NCBI RefSeq assembly: GCF_003628475.1
Contig: NZ_RCAA01000019.1
Span: forward strand, 23,123-64,434
DNA: 41,312 nt
Reading direction: 5' to 3'
From: Enterobacter sp. R1(2018)
GTDB taxonomy: Bacteria > Pseudomonadota > Gammaproteobacteria > Enterobacterales > Enterobacteriaceae
Made by a program: the position numbers and the translations under genes. Positions within the stretch are counted from its first letter, which is position 1. Each line of letters begins with the position of its first letter. Below are positions 25,495 through 34,269 of this stretch, piece after piece. The notes below the pieces were generated by a model. That model saw nothing but the letters and a program-made list of their open reading frames with translations, was not told the DNA's origin and did not search any database.

Positions 25495-26931
25495 ATGAAG
25501 CTATTGAACCAGTGGCATTTTTTCCCCCGATCCCTGCGCCAGCTTGTGATGATGGCTTTTTTGCTGGTGCTGGTGCCGCTGCTGGTACTGGCCTGGCAGG
25601 CCTGGCAGAGCCTTAACGCGCTTAGCGCGCAGGCTGCGCAGACTAACCGCACTACGCTAATCGACGCGCGCCGCAGCGAGGCGATGACCAATGCCGCCCT
25701 CGAAATGGAACGAAGCTATCGCCAGTACTGCGTGCTGGACGATGCGACGCTTGCAAAGGTCTACCAGGGGCAGCGTAAACGTTATGCGCAAATGCTCGAT
25801 GCCCACGCGGGCGTGCTTCCCGACGATCATCTCTATCAGGCGCTGCGCCAGTCCTTAAACGATCTTGCCGAGCTGCAGTGCAAAAACAGCGGTCCCGATG
25901 CGACCGCCGCGGTGCATCTTGAAGCCTTTGCCACCGCCAATACTGAAATGGTGCAGGCTACGCGTACGGTGGTTTTTTCTCGCGGCCAGCAGCTGCAACA
26001 GGAAATAGCCGAGCGCGGCCAGTTTTTTGGCTGGCAGGCGCTGGTGCTGTTTTTACTGAGCCTCGGCCTGGTGATTATCTTCACCCGCATGATTATCGGC
26101 CCTGTGAAGGGCATCGAGCGGATGATCAACCTGCTTGGCGAAGGACGTTCCCTCGGGGATTCCGTATTGTTCAAAGGCCCGCGCGAACTGCGCTCGGTCG
26201 GGCAGCGTATCGTCTGGCTAAGCGAACGTCTTTCCTGGCTTGAATCGCAGCGCCACGAATTTTTGCGGCACATCTCTCATGAATTAAAAACGCCGCTTGC
26301 GAGTATGCGCGAGGGGACGGAACTGTTGGCGGATCAGGTAGCCGGGCCGTTAACCGCCGATCAAAAAGAGGTGGTGGAGATCCTGGACAGCAGCAGCCGC
26401 CATCTGCAGAAACTGATTGAGCAGCTGCTGGATTACAACCGCAAGCTGGCGGACGGCCAGGTCGAACTAGAAAAAGTAGCGCTCTCGCCGCTGGTTGAAG
26501 TGGTACTCTCCGCCCACAGTTTGCCCGCACGGGCTAAAATGATGCATACCGAATGCGACCTCAGCCCCGTGGCCTGTCTGGCGGAACCCATGCTGTTAAT
26601 GAGCGTGCTGGATAATCTCTATTCCAATGCGGTGCACTATGGCAGTGAATCCGGTACCATTTACCTCCGCAGTTCGCAGGTTGGTTCCGTGCTACGTATT
26701 GAGGTGGCGAATACCGGGCAACCTATTCCTGCCACCGAACGGGAGATGATCTTTGAGCCTTTTTACCAGGGCAGTCTACAGCGTAAAGGTGCGGTCAAAG
26801 GCAGTGGCCTGGGGCTGAGCATCGCCCAGGATTGTATCCGCCGCATGCACGGCGAGCTGCGTCTGGTTGAGGACGATAAAACCGACGTCTGTTTCCGTAT
26901 TGAATTGCCCGTCTTTCCCGAGAATGATTAA
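25495..26931 (+). CDS. glrK: Sensor histidine kinase GlrK (QseE)
   Basis: GlrK is the membrane sensor kinase that phosphorylates GlrR. The 478-residue protein has two membrane segments (about residues 16-36, MMAFLLVLVPLLVLAWQAW, and about 180-205, GWQALVLFLLSLGLVIIF). They flank a periplasmic domain, followed by HAMP, the phospho-acceptor His262 in ISHELKTPLASM, and HATPase motifs (SVLDNLYSNAVHYG, GSGLGLSIAQD). The start at 25495 gives an E. coli-like N-terminus (FPRSLRQLVM); the upstream extension lies in the glmY terminator. It forms an operon with qseG and glrR. Confidence 0.96.
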   Translation: MKLLNQWHFFPRSLRQLVMMAFLLVLVPLLVLAWQAWQSLNALSAQAAQTNRTTLIDARRSEAMTNAALEMERSYRQYCVLDDATLAKVYQGQRKRYAQMLDAHAGVLPDDHLYQALRQSLNDLAELQCKNSGPDATAAVHLEAFATANTEMVQATRTVVFSRGQQLQQEIAERGQFFGWQALVLFLLSLGLVIIFTRMIIGPVKGIERMINLLGEGRSLGDSVLFKGPRELRSVGQRIVWLSERLSWLESQRHEFLRHISHELKTPLASMREGTELLADQVAGPLTADQKEVVEILDSSSRHLQKLIEQLLDYNRKLADGQVELEKVALSPLVEVVLSAHSLPARAKMMHTECDLSPVACLAEPMLLMSVLDNLYSNAVHYGSESGTIYLRSSQVGSVLRIEVANTGQPIPATEREMIFEPFYQGSLQRKGAVKGSGLGLSIAQDCIRRMHGELRLVEDDKTDVCFRIELPVFPEND

Positions 26932-26933
26932 AA

Positions 26934-27695
26934 ATGAAAGTGACTCTATTTCGTCGCCGTATTGGCGTAATTTTACTGCCGTTGCTGCTGGCAGGCTGCG
27001 TGCAAAATACGGTGACCAGCGCGATTAAACAACTTCATCAGCCGCAGGTGCCCGAGCAGCAGCTGGCGGATTACCTTTCTACCGACTGTATGGATATCTG
27101 GCACATTGAGGGGCGTGAAGCGGTCAACAACCCTTTATTCTGGCTGCGCGGCATGGACTGCGCCGAGCGGCTTTCGCCTGCCGAGGCGCGGGCGAAAGCC
27201 CGCCAGTGGCCGGCCGATACCTGGCAGGACACCTTTAAGCGCGGCATCCTGCTGGCCAACGCCAAAATCACGCCAACGGAGCGGCGGCGCTACATGTCTC
27301 AGCTTGATACGATGGCTGGCGAAGTGCCTGCGCAGGTGCGCCCGCTTTTCCAGGTGTGGCGGGATGGACAGTCCCTGTTGCTCGATCTTTCCGATGAGCG
27401 CACCCGCTACAGCAGGCTCCAGCAATCGGCGGATGGGGAGCTGGATACGCTGCGCGAGCAGCAACAGCGCCTGCGTAATCAGCTGGATCTGACCACCCGC
27501 AAACTTGAAAATTTGACGGATATCGAGCGACAGCTTTCCAGTCGTAAGCCGGCCAGCGGCTATCTGCCGGACGGCAGCCGGGGCGCTGAAAAAGCGGCTC
27601 CGGCTCCTGCGGCGCAGGGCGAGGCGGATGACGATATCACTAAGCCGGCGCCCGAAACGGATAGTGAAAAACCGAAGCAGGAGGCAAAACCATGA
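26934..27695 (+). CDS. qseG: Outer-membrane lipoprotein QseG
   Basis: QseG (YfhG) is an outer-membrane lipoprotein that in E. coli interacts with GlrK and modulates the system. The 253-residue protein has a signal peptide ending in lipobox LAGC (LLPLLLAGCVQN, Cys22). A globular part follows (QLADYLSTDCMDIWHIEGREA ... LFWLRGMDCAERL) and then a long helix (about 145-205, with LREQQQRLRNQLDLTTRKLENLTDIERQL). The C-terminus is a Pro/Ala/Glu-rich tail longer than in E. coli (253 against about 237 residues). It starts three bases after glrK and overlaps glrR by four. Confidence 0.94.
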   Translation: MKVTLFRRRIGVILLPLLLAGCVQNTVTSAIKQLHQPQVPEQQLADYLSTDCMDIWHIEGREAVNNPLFWLRGMDCAERLSPAEARAKARQWPADTWQDTFKRGILLANAKITPTERRRYMSQLDTMAGEVPAQVRPLFQVWRDGQSLLLDLSDERTRYSRLQQSADGELDTLREQQQRLRNQLDLTTRKLENLTDIERQLSSRKPASGYLPDGSRGAEKAAPAPAAQGEADDDITKPAPETDSEKPKQEAKP

Positions 27696-29029
27696 CCCAA
27701 CGCAAACCGGCCCGGCTGCTGCTTGTTGATGACGATCCCGGGCTGCTCAAACTCCTCGGCATGCGTCTGGTCAGCGAGGGCTATACCGTTTCGACGGCGG
27801 AAAGCGGCGCAGAAGGCCTGCGGTTGCTGAGCCGTGAAAAGATCGATCTGGTTATAAGCGATCTGCGCATGGATGAAATGGACGGCATGGCGCTGTTCGC
27901 GGAAATCCAGAAGATGCAGCCGGGAATGCCGGTCATCATTCTTACCGCACACGGTTCGATTCCGGACGCCGTTGCCGCCACGCAGCAGGGCGTGTTTAGC
28001 TTCCTGACCAAGCCGGTGGATAAAGACGCTTTGTATCAGGCTATCGACGATGCGCTGGTGCACACCATCGCCGCTGGCGATGATATGTGGCGTGAGGCGA
28101 TAGTTACCCGCAGTCCGAATATGCTCCGTCTGCTGGAACAGGCGCGAATGGTCGCGCAGTCCGATGTCAGCGTGCTGATTAACGGCCAGAGCGGCACCGG
28201 GAAAGAGATTCTGGCCCAGGCGATCCACAACGCCAGCCCGCGTAGTAAAAACGCCTTTATCGCCATCAACTGCGGAGCGTTGCCGGAGCAGCTGCTGGAG
28301 TCGGAGCTGTTTGGTCACGCGCGCGGCGCATTTACCGGCGCGGTGAGCAGCCGGGAAGGGCTGTTCCAGGCTGCGGAAGGCGGCACGTTATTCCTTGACG
28401 AAATTGGCGATATGCCTATTCCCCTGCAGGTTAAGCTGCTGCGCGTTCTGCAGGAGCGTAAGGTGCGGCCGTTGGGCAGCAACCGCGACCTGGATATTAA
28501 CGTGCGTATTATTTCCGCTACCCACCGCGATCTGCCAAAGGCTATGGAACGCGGCGAGTTTCGCGAAGACCTCTTTTACCGCCTCAACGTGGTGAATCTG
28601 AAGATCCCGGCGCTGCACGAGCGCGCGGAAGATATTCCGCTGCTGGCAAACCATTTGCTGCGCCAGTCAGCCGACCGCCACAAGCCTTTTGTGCGCAGTT
28701 TCTCCACGGACGCGATGAAGCGCTTAATGGCCGCCAGCTGGCCGGGCAACGTGCGCCAGCTGGTTAACGTTATTGAGCAGTGCGTGGCGCTGACCTCCGC
28801 CCCGGTTATCAGCGAAGCGCTGGTGGAGCAGGCGCTGGAAGGCGAAAACACCGTCCTGCCGACCTTTGCCGAAGCGCGTAATCAGTTCGAGCTCAACTAC
28901 CTGCGCAAGCTGCTGCAAATCACCAAAGGCAACGTTACCCATGCGGCGCGCATGGCGGGACGTAACCGCACCGAATTCTACAAATTACTCTCGCGTCATG
29001 AACTCGATGCCAATGACTTTAAAGAGTAG
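27692..29029 (+). CDS. glrR: Sigma-54-dependent response regulator GlrR (QseF)
   Basis: GlrR activates sigma-54 promoters such as glmY. The 445-residue protein has an N-terminal receiver with Asp13-Asp14-Asp15 and phospho-acceptor Asp57 (VISDLRMDEMDG). The AAA+ domain has Walker A GQSGTGKE (165-172), the sigma-54-contacting loop GAFTGA (212-217) and Walker B GGTLFLDEIGDMP. A C-terminal Fis-type HTH follows (GNVTHAARMAGRNRTEFYKLL). Its own enhancer sites lie upstream of glmY at the head of the same locus. It overlaps qseG by four bases. Confidence 0.97.
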   Translation: MTQRKPARLLLVDDDPGLLKLLGMRLVSEGYTVSTAESGAEGLRLLSREKIDLVISDLRMDEMDGMALFAEIQKMQPGMPVIILTAHGSIPDAVAATQQGVFSFLTKPVDKDALYQAIDDALVHTIAAGDDMWREAIVTRSPNMLRLLEQARMVAQSDVSVLINGQSGTGKEILAQAIHNASPRSKNAFIAINCGALPEQLLESELFGHARGAFTGAVSSREGLFQAAEGGTLFLDEIGDMPIPLQVKLLRVLQERKVRPLGSNRDLDINVRIISATHRDLPKAMERGEFREDLFYRLNVVNLKIPALHERAEDIPLLANHLLRQSADRHKPFVRSFSTDAMKRLMAASWPGNVRQLVNVIEQCVALTSAPVISEALVEQALEGENTVLPTFAEARNQFELNYLRKLLQITKGNVTHAARMAGRNRTEFYKLLSRHELDANDFKE

Positions 29030-29091
29030 TCTGTGGTAATTTGAGCAACCGATTACCATGCTTGCAGCACACATAACCTGTGCGGGAATGA

Positions 29092-29439
<348 letters not shown>

Positions 29440-29443
29440 TTTA

Positions 29444-29470
29444 AAGCCCTCTTCCCGCAGGAGAGGGCTT
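29444..29470. terminator. Shared terminator between glnB and hmp
   Basis: AAGCCCTC (29444-29451) pairs with GAGGGCTT (29463-29470), with one more T-A pair inside. On the minus strand the stem is followed by TTTAAAT, on the plus strand by a poor T-tract. It sits between convergent stops and can serve both genes, hmp better. Confidence 0.65.
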
Positions 29471-29475
29471 AGCTG

Positions 29476-30666
29476 TTACATCACCTTATGCGGGCCAAAG
29501 CATTCGTAATGAATACGATCTTTTTCAACGCCCAGCTTCACCAGCTGTTCGGCGGTAAAACGCATAAAGTTCACCGGGCCGCACAGATAGAACTGCATAT
29601 CCGGCGCGCTGATTTTTCCTTCGTGCGCAAGCAAATCCATTAACCCTTCGCTGTTGAATTTTGCCTGAGCGCGATCGCTTTCGTTCGGCGTCCGATACCA
29701 GACGTGGCTTGCAAAGCGCGGCAGCAGCTTACCTGTGTTATTTACCTCGTCGGCAAAGGCGTGCACTTCGCCGTGTTCTGCAGCGTGGAACCAGTTAACC
29801 TGCGCGGTATGGGCGTTTTTCGCCAGCGTATCGAGCATTGCCAGCATCGGCGTCTGGCCTACGCCCGCAGAAATCAGCGTCACCGGCGTTTGCGGCGCAA
29901 CATCCATAAAGAAATCACCTGCCGGGGCCGCCAGATAGGCTACATCGCCCACCTTAGCGTGATTATGCAGCCAGCTGGAAACCTGACCTGAATCTTCGCG
30001 TTTTACCGCAATGCGATAGCTTTTCCCGTCCGGTTTACGGGTTAAAGAGTACTGACGAATTTCCTGATGCGGGAAACCTTCCGGCTTCAACCAAACGCCA
30101 AGGTACTGGCCGGGCTGATAATCGGCTACCGGCTGACCGTCCACCGGGGCGAATTCGAAGCTGGTTATCAGCGCGCTTCGCGGCTCTTTTGCCACAATGC
30201 GAAAAGCGCGAGTTCCTTCCCAGCCGCCGTCTTTCGCCTTGTTCGCCTGATAAATCTCCGATTCACGATTGATGAAAACCTCCGCCAGCACGCCGTAGGC
30301 TTTACCCCATGCGTTCAGCACCTCCTCGCCCGGACTAAACATCTCATCAAGAGTGGCTAACAGATGGCCACCAACGATGTTGTACTGCTCGGGTTTAATC
30401 TGGAAGCTGGTATGTTTCTGGGCAATTTTCTCAACCGCCGGCAGCAGAACCGCCAGATTCTCAATATTGGTGGCATAAGCGCAGATGGCGTTAAACAGCG
30501 CTTCTCGCTGGTCGCCATTGCGCTGGTTGCTCATGTTAAAGATCTCTTTCAGCTCGGGATTATGGCTGAACATGCGATCGTAGAAATGGGCGGTAAGTTT
30601 TGGGCCGGTGGCGGCGAGCAGGGGAATGGTTGATTTTACAACGGCGATGGTTTGCGCATCTAGCAT
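29476..30666 (-). CDS. hmp: Flavohemoglobin (nitric oxide dioxygenase)
   Basis: Hmp turns nitric oxide and oxygen into nitrate using NAD(P)H, a main NO defence. The 396-residue protein has an N-terminal globin (about 1-136, with [20 protein letters not shown] holding the proximal histidine). The FAD domain has [21 protein letters not shown], and the NAD domain [15 protein letters not shown] and [10 protein letters not shown]. Length and ends match E. coli Hmp. CAGGAG precedes the ATG, and an NsrR box lies in the promoter. It is divergent from glyA. Confidence 0.97.
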   Translation of the reverse strand: MLDAQTIAVVKSTIPLLAATGPKLTAHFYDRMFSHNPELKEIFNMSNQRNGDQREALFNAICAYATNIENLAVLLPAVEKIAQKHTSFQIKPEQYNIVGGHLLATLDEMFSPGEEVLNAWGKAYGVLAEVFINRESEIYQANKAKDGGWEGTRAFRIVAKEPRSALITSFEFAPVDGQPVADYQPGQYLGVWLKPEGFPHQEIRQYSLTRKPDGKSYRIAVKREDSGQVSSWLHNHAKVGDVAYLAAPAGDFFMDVAPQTPVTLISAGVGQTPMLAMLDTLAKNAHTAQVNWFHAAEHGEVHAFADEVNNTGKLLPRFASHVWYRTPNESDRAQAKFNSEGLMDLLAHEGKISAPDMQFYLCGPVNFMRFTAEQLVKLGVEKDRIHYECFGPHKVM

Positions 30667-30696
30667 GGTTGGCTCCTGAGAACAGCGTTTTTATAT

Positions 30697-30719
30697 AAGT
30701 TGTATTTTAAATGCATCTT
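30697..30719 (-). promoter_or_regulatory. NsrR box of hmp
   Basis: On the minus strand, AAGATGCATTT, one A, then AAATACAACTT forms the near-palindromic NsrR operator (11-1-11), very close to the E. coli hmp site. It lies about 30-50 bases upstream of the start codon. The [Fe-S] repressor NsrR would release it in the presence of NO. Confidence 0.85.
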
Positions 30720-30860
30720 ATAAAAACAGGCTTGTATTGTAAATGGTTATCGATGTTAACGACGTCGATCACAGAAAGTGAAAAACACGCATGTTGCTGA
30801 TGAAGAAATATCCATCTAAACCGCGGGGAGCTTATGCCCTCAAACCCTTGCGCCACGCTT

Positions 30861-30876
30861 AGCCAATCGTTTGCGT
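30861..30876 (+). promoter_or_regulatory. PurR box of glyA
   Basis: AGCCAATCGTTTGCGT matches the PurR consensus in its right half and closely resembles the E. coli glyA operator. TTGCGT (30871-30876) may be the -35, with TATCAC at 30895-30900 as a weak -10. I saw no convincing MetR pair in the 330-bp hmp-glyA region. The rest holds a small GCCC-GAAA-GGGC hairpin at 30935-30946 and no gene. Confidence 0.75.
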
Positions 30877-30996
30877 AAAAACCTCTGTCAAGACCTATCA
30901 CCCAATACCAATTCGGTTTACACTGTTGCCCGTCGCCCGAAAGGGCCCCCTCAAAGCAGTCCAAATTTTTACTGTTAGCTGAGTCAGGAGATGCGA

Positions 30997-32250
30997 ATGT
31001 TAAAGCGTGAAATGAACATTGCCGATTATGATGCCCAACTGTGGCAGGCTATGGAGCAAGAAAAAGTACGTCAGGAAGAGCACATTGAACTGATCGCCTC
31101 CGAAAACTACACCAGCCCACGCGTTATGCAGGCGCAGGGTTCTCAGCTGACCAACAAGTACGCTGAAGGCTATCCGGGCAAGCGCTATTACGGCGGCTGC
31201 GAATATGTCGATGTGGTAGAGCAGCTGGCTATCGACCGCGCAAAAGAGCTGTTCGGCGCAGACTACGCTAACGTACAGCCGCACTCCGGCTCCCAGGCTA
31301 ACTTCGCGGTATACACGACCTTACTGGAACCAGGCGATACCGTTCTGGGCATGAACCTGGCGCACGGCGGCCACCTGACTCACGGCTCCCCGGTAAACTT
31401 CTCCGGCAAGCTGTACAACATCGTTCCTTACGGTATCGATGAAACAGGCCATATCGATTACGCGGACCTGGAAAAGCAGGCAAAAGAGCATAAGCCGAAA
31501 ATGATTATCGGTGGCTTCTCCGCTTATTCCGGCGTGGTTGACTGGGCAAAAATGCGTGAAATCGCAGACCAGGTCGGGGCTTACCTGTTTGTTGATATGG
31601 CTCACGTTGCCGGTCTTATCGCCGCAGATGTCTATCCGAACCCGGTTCCACATGCTCACGTCGTAACAACCACTACTCACAAAACGCTTGCAGGCCCGCG
31701 CGGCGGCTTAATCCTCGCGAAAGGCGGCAGCGAAGAGCTGTACAAAAAACTGAACTCTGCGGTATTCCCTGGCGCGCAGGGCGGCCCTCTGATGCACGTT
31801 ATCGCGGGTAAAGCCGTTGCGCTGAAAGAAGCAATGGAGCCTGAGTTCAAAACCTATCAGCAGCAGGTTGCTAAAAACGCGAAAGCGATGGTTTCCGTTT
31901 TCCTCGAGCGCGGCTACAAAGTGGTGTCCGGCGGTACCGACAACCACCTGTTCCTGCTGGATCTGGTTGATAAAAATCTGACCGGTAAAGAAGCCGATGC
32001 GGCCCTCGGCCGTGCGAATATCACCGTCAACAAAAACAGCGTGCCAAACGATCCGAAAAGCCCGTTTGTGACTTCCGGTATTCGTATCGGTACGCCGGCT
32101 GTGACGCGCCGCGGCTTTAACGAAGCTGACGTTCGCGAGCTGGCGGGCTGGATGTGTGACGTGTTAGACAACATCAACGACGAAGCCGTGATTGAGCGCA
32201 CCAAGCAAAAAGTGCTCGATATCTGCGCTCGTCTGCCTGTGTACGCATAA
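30997..32250 (+). CDS. glyA: Serine hydroxymethyltransferase
   Basis: GlyA interconverts serine and glycine with tetrahydrofolate and is the main source of one-carbon units. The 417-residue protein has the PLP-binding lysine Lys229 in [14 protein letters not shown], the N-terminal [18 protein letters not shown] and [12 protein letters not shown]. The ATG at 30997, six bases after AGGAG, gives the E. coli-type start [12 protein letters not shown]; an in-frame ATG two codons earlier is unlikely. Three hairpins follow the gene. Confidence 0.98.
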   Translation: MLKREMNIADYDAQLWQAMEQEKVRQEEHIELIASENYTSPRVMQAQGSQLTNKYAEGYPGKRYYGGCEYVDVVEQLAIDRAKELFGADYANVQPHSGSQANFAVYTTLLEPGDTVLGMNLAHGGHLTHGSPVNFSGKLYNIVPYGIDETGHIDYADLEKQAKEHKPKMIIGGFSAYSGVVDWAKMREIADQVGAYLFVDMAHVAGLIAADVYPNPVPHAHVVTTTTHKTLAGPRGGLILAKGGSEELYKKLNSAVFPGAQGGPLMHVIAGKAVALKEAMEPEFKTYQQQVAKNAKAMVSVFLERGYKVVSGGTDNHLFLLDLVDKNLTGKEADAALGRANITVNKNSVPNDPKSPFVTSGIRIGTPAVTRRGFNEADVRELAGWMCDVLDNINDEAVIERTKQKVLDICARLPVYA

Positions 32251-32265
32251 GGCAAAGCCAAATGA

Positions 32266-32294
32266 AAAAGGCCGCGAAAGCGGCCTTTTATTTT
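32266..32294 (+). terminator. glyA terminator
   Basis: AAAAGGCCGC (32266-32275), a GAAA tetraloop and GCGGCCTTTT (32280-32289) form a perfect ten-bp stem, followed by ATTTTTC. It starts 15 bases after the glyA stop. Confidence 0.93.
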
Positions 32295-32298
32295 TCTG

Positions 32299-32366
32299 AC
32301 AAAGAAGGGAAAAGCGTGGTTTTTCCTTCTTTGTGGTTATCAGCTGAAAATCAAAAATTGATTTTC
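32299..32366. repeat. Two further hairpins in the glyA-yphA gap
   Basis: AAAGAAGGGAAAA (32301-32313) pairs with TTTTTCCTTCTTT (32320-32332) with one wobble; two flanking pairs extend it to 15 bp. GAAAATCAA (32346-32354) pairs perfectly with TTGATTTTC (32358-32366). Both arms end in T-rich DNA on either strand, so they could act as extra terminators or mRNA 3'-end stabilisers. In E. coli this position holds REP-type repeats; these are unlike REPs in sequence. Confidence 0.55.
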
Positions 32367-32389
32367 TTGTTGTTTATTTAATGAAATAT

Positions 32390-32442
32390 GCCCGCTTTGC
32401 GACCGGACATCAGTCTGAAAGGTCGCGAGCGCGGGCTTTTTT
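32390..32442. terminator. Bidirectional terminator between glyA and yphA
   Basis: GCCCGC (32390-32395) pairs with GCGGGC (32431-32436), and inside it GCGACC (32399-32404) pairs with GGTCGC (32421-32426), followed on the plus strand by TTTTTT. It lies nine bases beyond the yphA stop on the minus strand, where the downstream DNA is AT-rich, so it can serve both directions. Confidence 0.75.
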
Positions 32443-32450
32443 ATGAAAAA

Positions 32451-32873
32451 TCAGCGCTTATCGAGAGAAATACTGCCGGGACCCACAATGGCCAGCAGTA
32501 AAAAAGCAGCGGCAATGCTGACATTTTTGTAGAAGTTAATCATGTTCGGCACCACCGCGTCCCCGCTCATATTCCAGTAGTGGTGGCCAATGACCGCCGT
32601 CCCCAGCGTATAAAAGATAAAGATTATCGCCAGCGGGCGGGTAAAGAAGCCCAGCACGATAAGTATTGCGGCGACAACCTCCATCAGCACGGCGATAACG
32701 GCGGAGATCGTCGGCAACGGCGCGCCAACGGATGCCATATATTGCACGGTCCCGCTAAAGCCGGTCATTTTCGGCACGCCAAAAATAATAAACAAAAGCA
32801 CCAGAGCGATTCGGGCGATCAGCAGCATAACAGGACGCGACTGACCGAAGTCGAAATAACGTAATGTATTCAT
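32451..32873 (-). CDS. yphA: DoxX-family inner membrane protein YphA
   Basis: This 140-residue protein has four hydrophobic segments ([77 protein letters not shown]), the DoxX-family layout. It matches E. coli YphA over its whole length (start [10 protein letters not shown], end SLDKR). The start at 32873 gives that alignment. A TTG 15 codons upstream is less likely, although no strong ribosome site is seen at either. Function is unknown; some DoxX relatives affect redox stress. In E. coli K-12 yphA lies at the other end of the yph cluster, so its place beside glyA is a rearrangement. Confidence 0.93.
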   Translation of the reverse strand: MNTLRYFDFGQSRPVMLLIARIALVLLFIIFGVPKMTGFSGTVQYMASVGAPLPTISAVIAVLMEVVAAILIVLGFFTRPLAIIFIFYTLGTAVIGHHYWNMSGDAVVPNMINFYKNVSIAAAFLLLAIVGPGSISLDKR

Positions 32874-32962
32874 AGTGGGCTCGATTGTGGGGAGGTTCAA
32901 AATAACCCTAATACACAACCCTGCAGCTTGCCTGGAAATAGCAGCTTAAATAAACCGCCTGC

Positions 32963-34153
32963 TTAGGCCCTCAATACTTCTTCCACATATAAATAGCCGA
33001 TTCCCATTACCTGCTGCGCACGGGTTAAGCGCCCAAAATCTATCTGCGTGGCGTTCATTTTGAGCGAGTCGCCGTGATCGAACGGGTTAAAACCAATCTG
33101 TTTGTTGATGGTGGCAAGCCAGCCTTCCCCAAACCCGCAGCTTCTGCCGTAAAACCAAATCTGGTTGATATTCAGAATATTAAGAAAATTATACAGGCTC
33201 AGGCCGATGGCGTTTGCCGCGCTGTCTACCCAGCGGCGGACATGCTCGTTCCCTTCGTGCCAGGCATTAATAAGTTGTGTGGAAGTTAAGGATTCCGGGT
33301 TGAGCTTTGGTGAATCCGGCTGTGACTTAAGCCAGATCCGCGCCTGTTTTTTTAATGCCGTCAGCGATGCAACGGTTTCCAGACAGCCGTAACGCCCGCA
33401 GGCGCAGGCCATCCCGTCAGGGTTCACGATGGTGTGGCCGATTTGTCCGCTGCCGTACAGGCTGCCGCGATAGATCTGGCCATTAATCACGAATGAAGAA
33501 CCAATGCCGTAATCAACGTTTATCACGCAAAAATCCTGCCTGTTCGCCGAATTTTGCCACTTTTCCGCCAGAGCCAGCATGACGCAGTCGTTGTCCACCA
33601 TCACCCGAATTTTTAGTTTTTCTTCAAGCAGATACTTAAGCTCGATAGGTTCTTTCCACGGCGCCTGCGGCATGGTTTGCGACACGCCGGTAATCGGATC
33701 GACCTGCCCATGTATCGCCAGGGCAAGATTGATCCTGTAGCCGGGCCAGGCCTTGCGGTAGCGATGCCAGCATTTTTCAATTTCCGCCAGCAGCGCCTTC
33801 GGCGTCGGCGCTTCTATGCTGTGGCGCTCAAATTCCCCCTTCGGACTCAGGCAGGCGTTGGCCAGCTGGCACTCGATGCTGGTTGGGGTGATGTTCATGC
33901 ACAGCGTCCAGTCCCCTTCCGGCGCAATGAGCCACGTGCCGCCGCTGCGCCCGCGTTGCGAATTATCCTCCTGCACGTTAAGTACCCGTTTCTCTGCCTC
34001 CAGTTCGCTGAGGATATTGCTTACCGCGGGGATGGAGATTTGCGTGAGTCGGGCGAGCGTGGACTTAGTGGTGCGCTTCTCCCGGTACAGGTGTTCCAGA
34101 ATGACGCATTTGTTGTAGTGACGAATGTGCTGGTTGCTGATACAGGCTTTCAT
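32963..34153 (-). CDS. yphH: ROK-family transcriptional regulator YphH
   Basis: This 396-residue protein has an N-terminal winged HTH (about residues 10-65, with KSTLARLTQISIPAVSNILSELEAEKRV) and a C-terminal ROK domain. The ROK domain shows LALAIHGQVDPITGVS, VINVDYGIGSSFVING, GSGQIGHTIVNPDG and the zinc-type CACGRYGCLE motif. It corresponds to E. coli YphH, with a shorter N-terminus. ROK regulators usually sense sugars. It is divergent from yphG, with a 116-bp shared promoter region, so it probably controls yphG-F-E-D. Ligand unknown. Confidence 0.94.
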   Translation of the reverse strand: MKACISNQHIRHYNKCVILEHLYREKRTTKSTLARLTQISIPAVSNILSELEAEKRVLNVQEDNSQRGRSGGTWLIAPEGDWTLCMNITPTSIECQLANACLSPKGEFERHSIEAPTPKALLAEIEKCWHRYRKAWPGYRINLALAIHGQVDPITGVSQTMPQAPWKEPIELKYLLEEKLKIRVMVDNDCVMLALAEKWQNSANRQDFCVINVDYGIGSSFVINGQIYRGSLYGSGQIGHTIVNPDGMACACGRYGCLETVASLTALKKQARIWLKSQPDSPKLNPESLTSTQLINAWHEGNEHVRRWVDSAANAIGLSLYNFLNILNINQIWFYGRSCGFGEGWLATINKQIGFNPFDHGDSLKMNATQIDFGRLTRAQQVMGIGYLYVEEVLRA

Positions 34154-34269
34154 TTAACTAAACCTTGTTTACTTTTTAGCGTGATGATTGTGCAAAAATA
34201 CCGCGTCCGTGTCCATTACACTGCCTGAAATCTTTATTTTTAGTATGTCTTGTTAATATTGAGGGCGAC

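Noticed and set aside
30720-30860. MetR sites in the hmp-glyA gap
   Set aside because: Known for E. coli glyA, but the best TGAA-N5-TTCA-like words here have several mismatches, so I do not call them.
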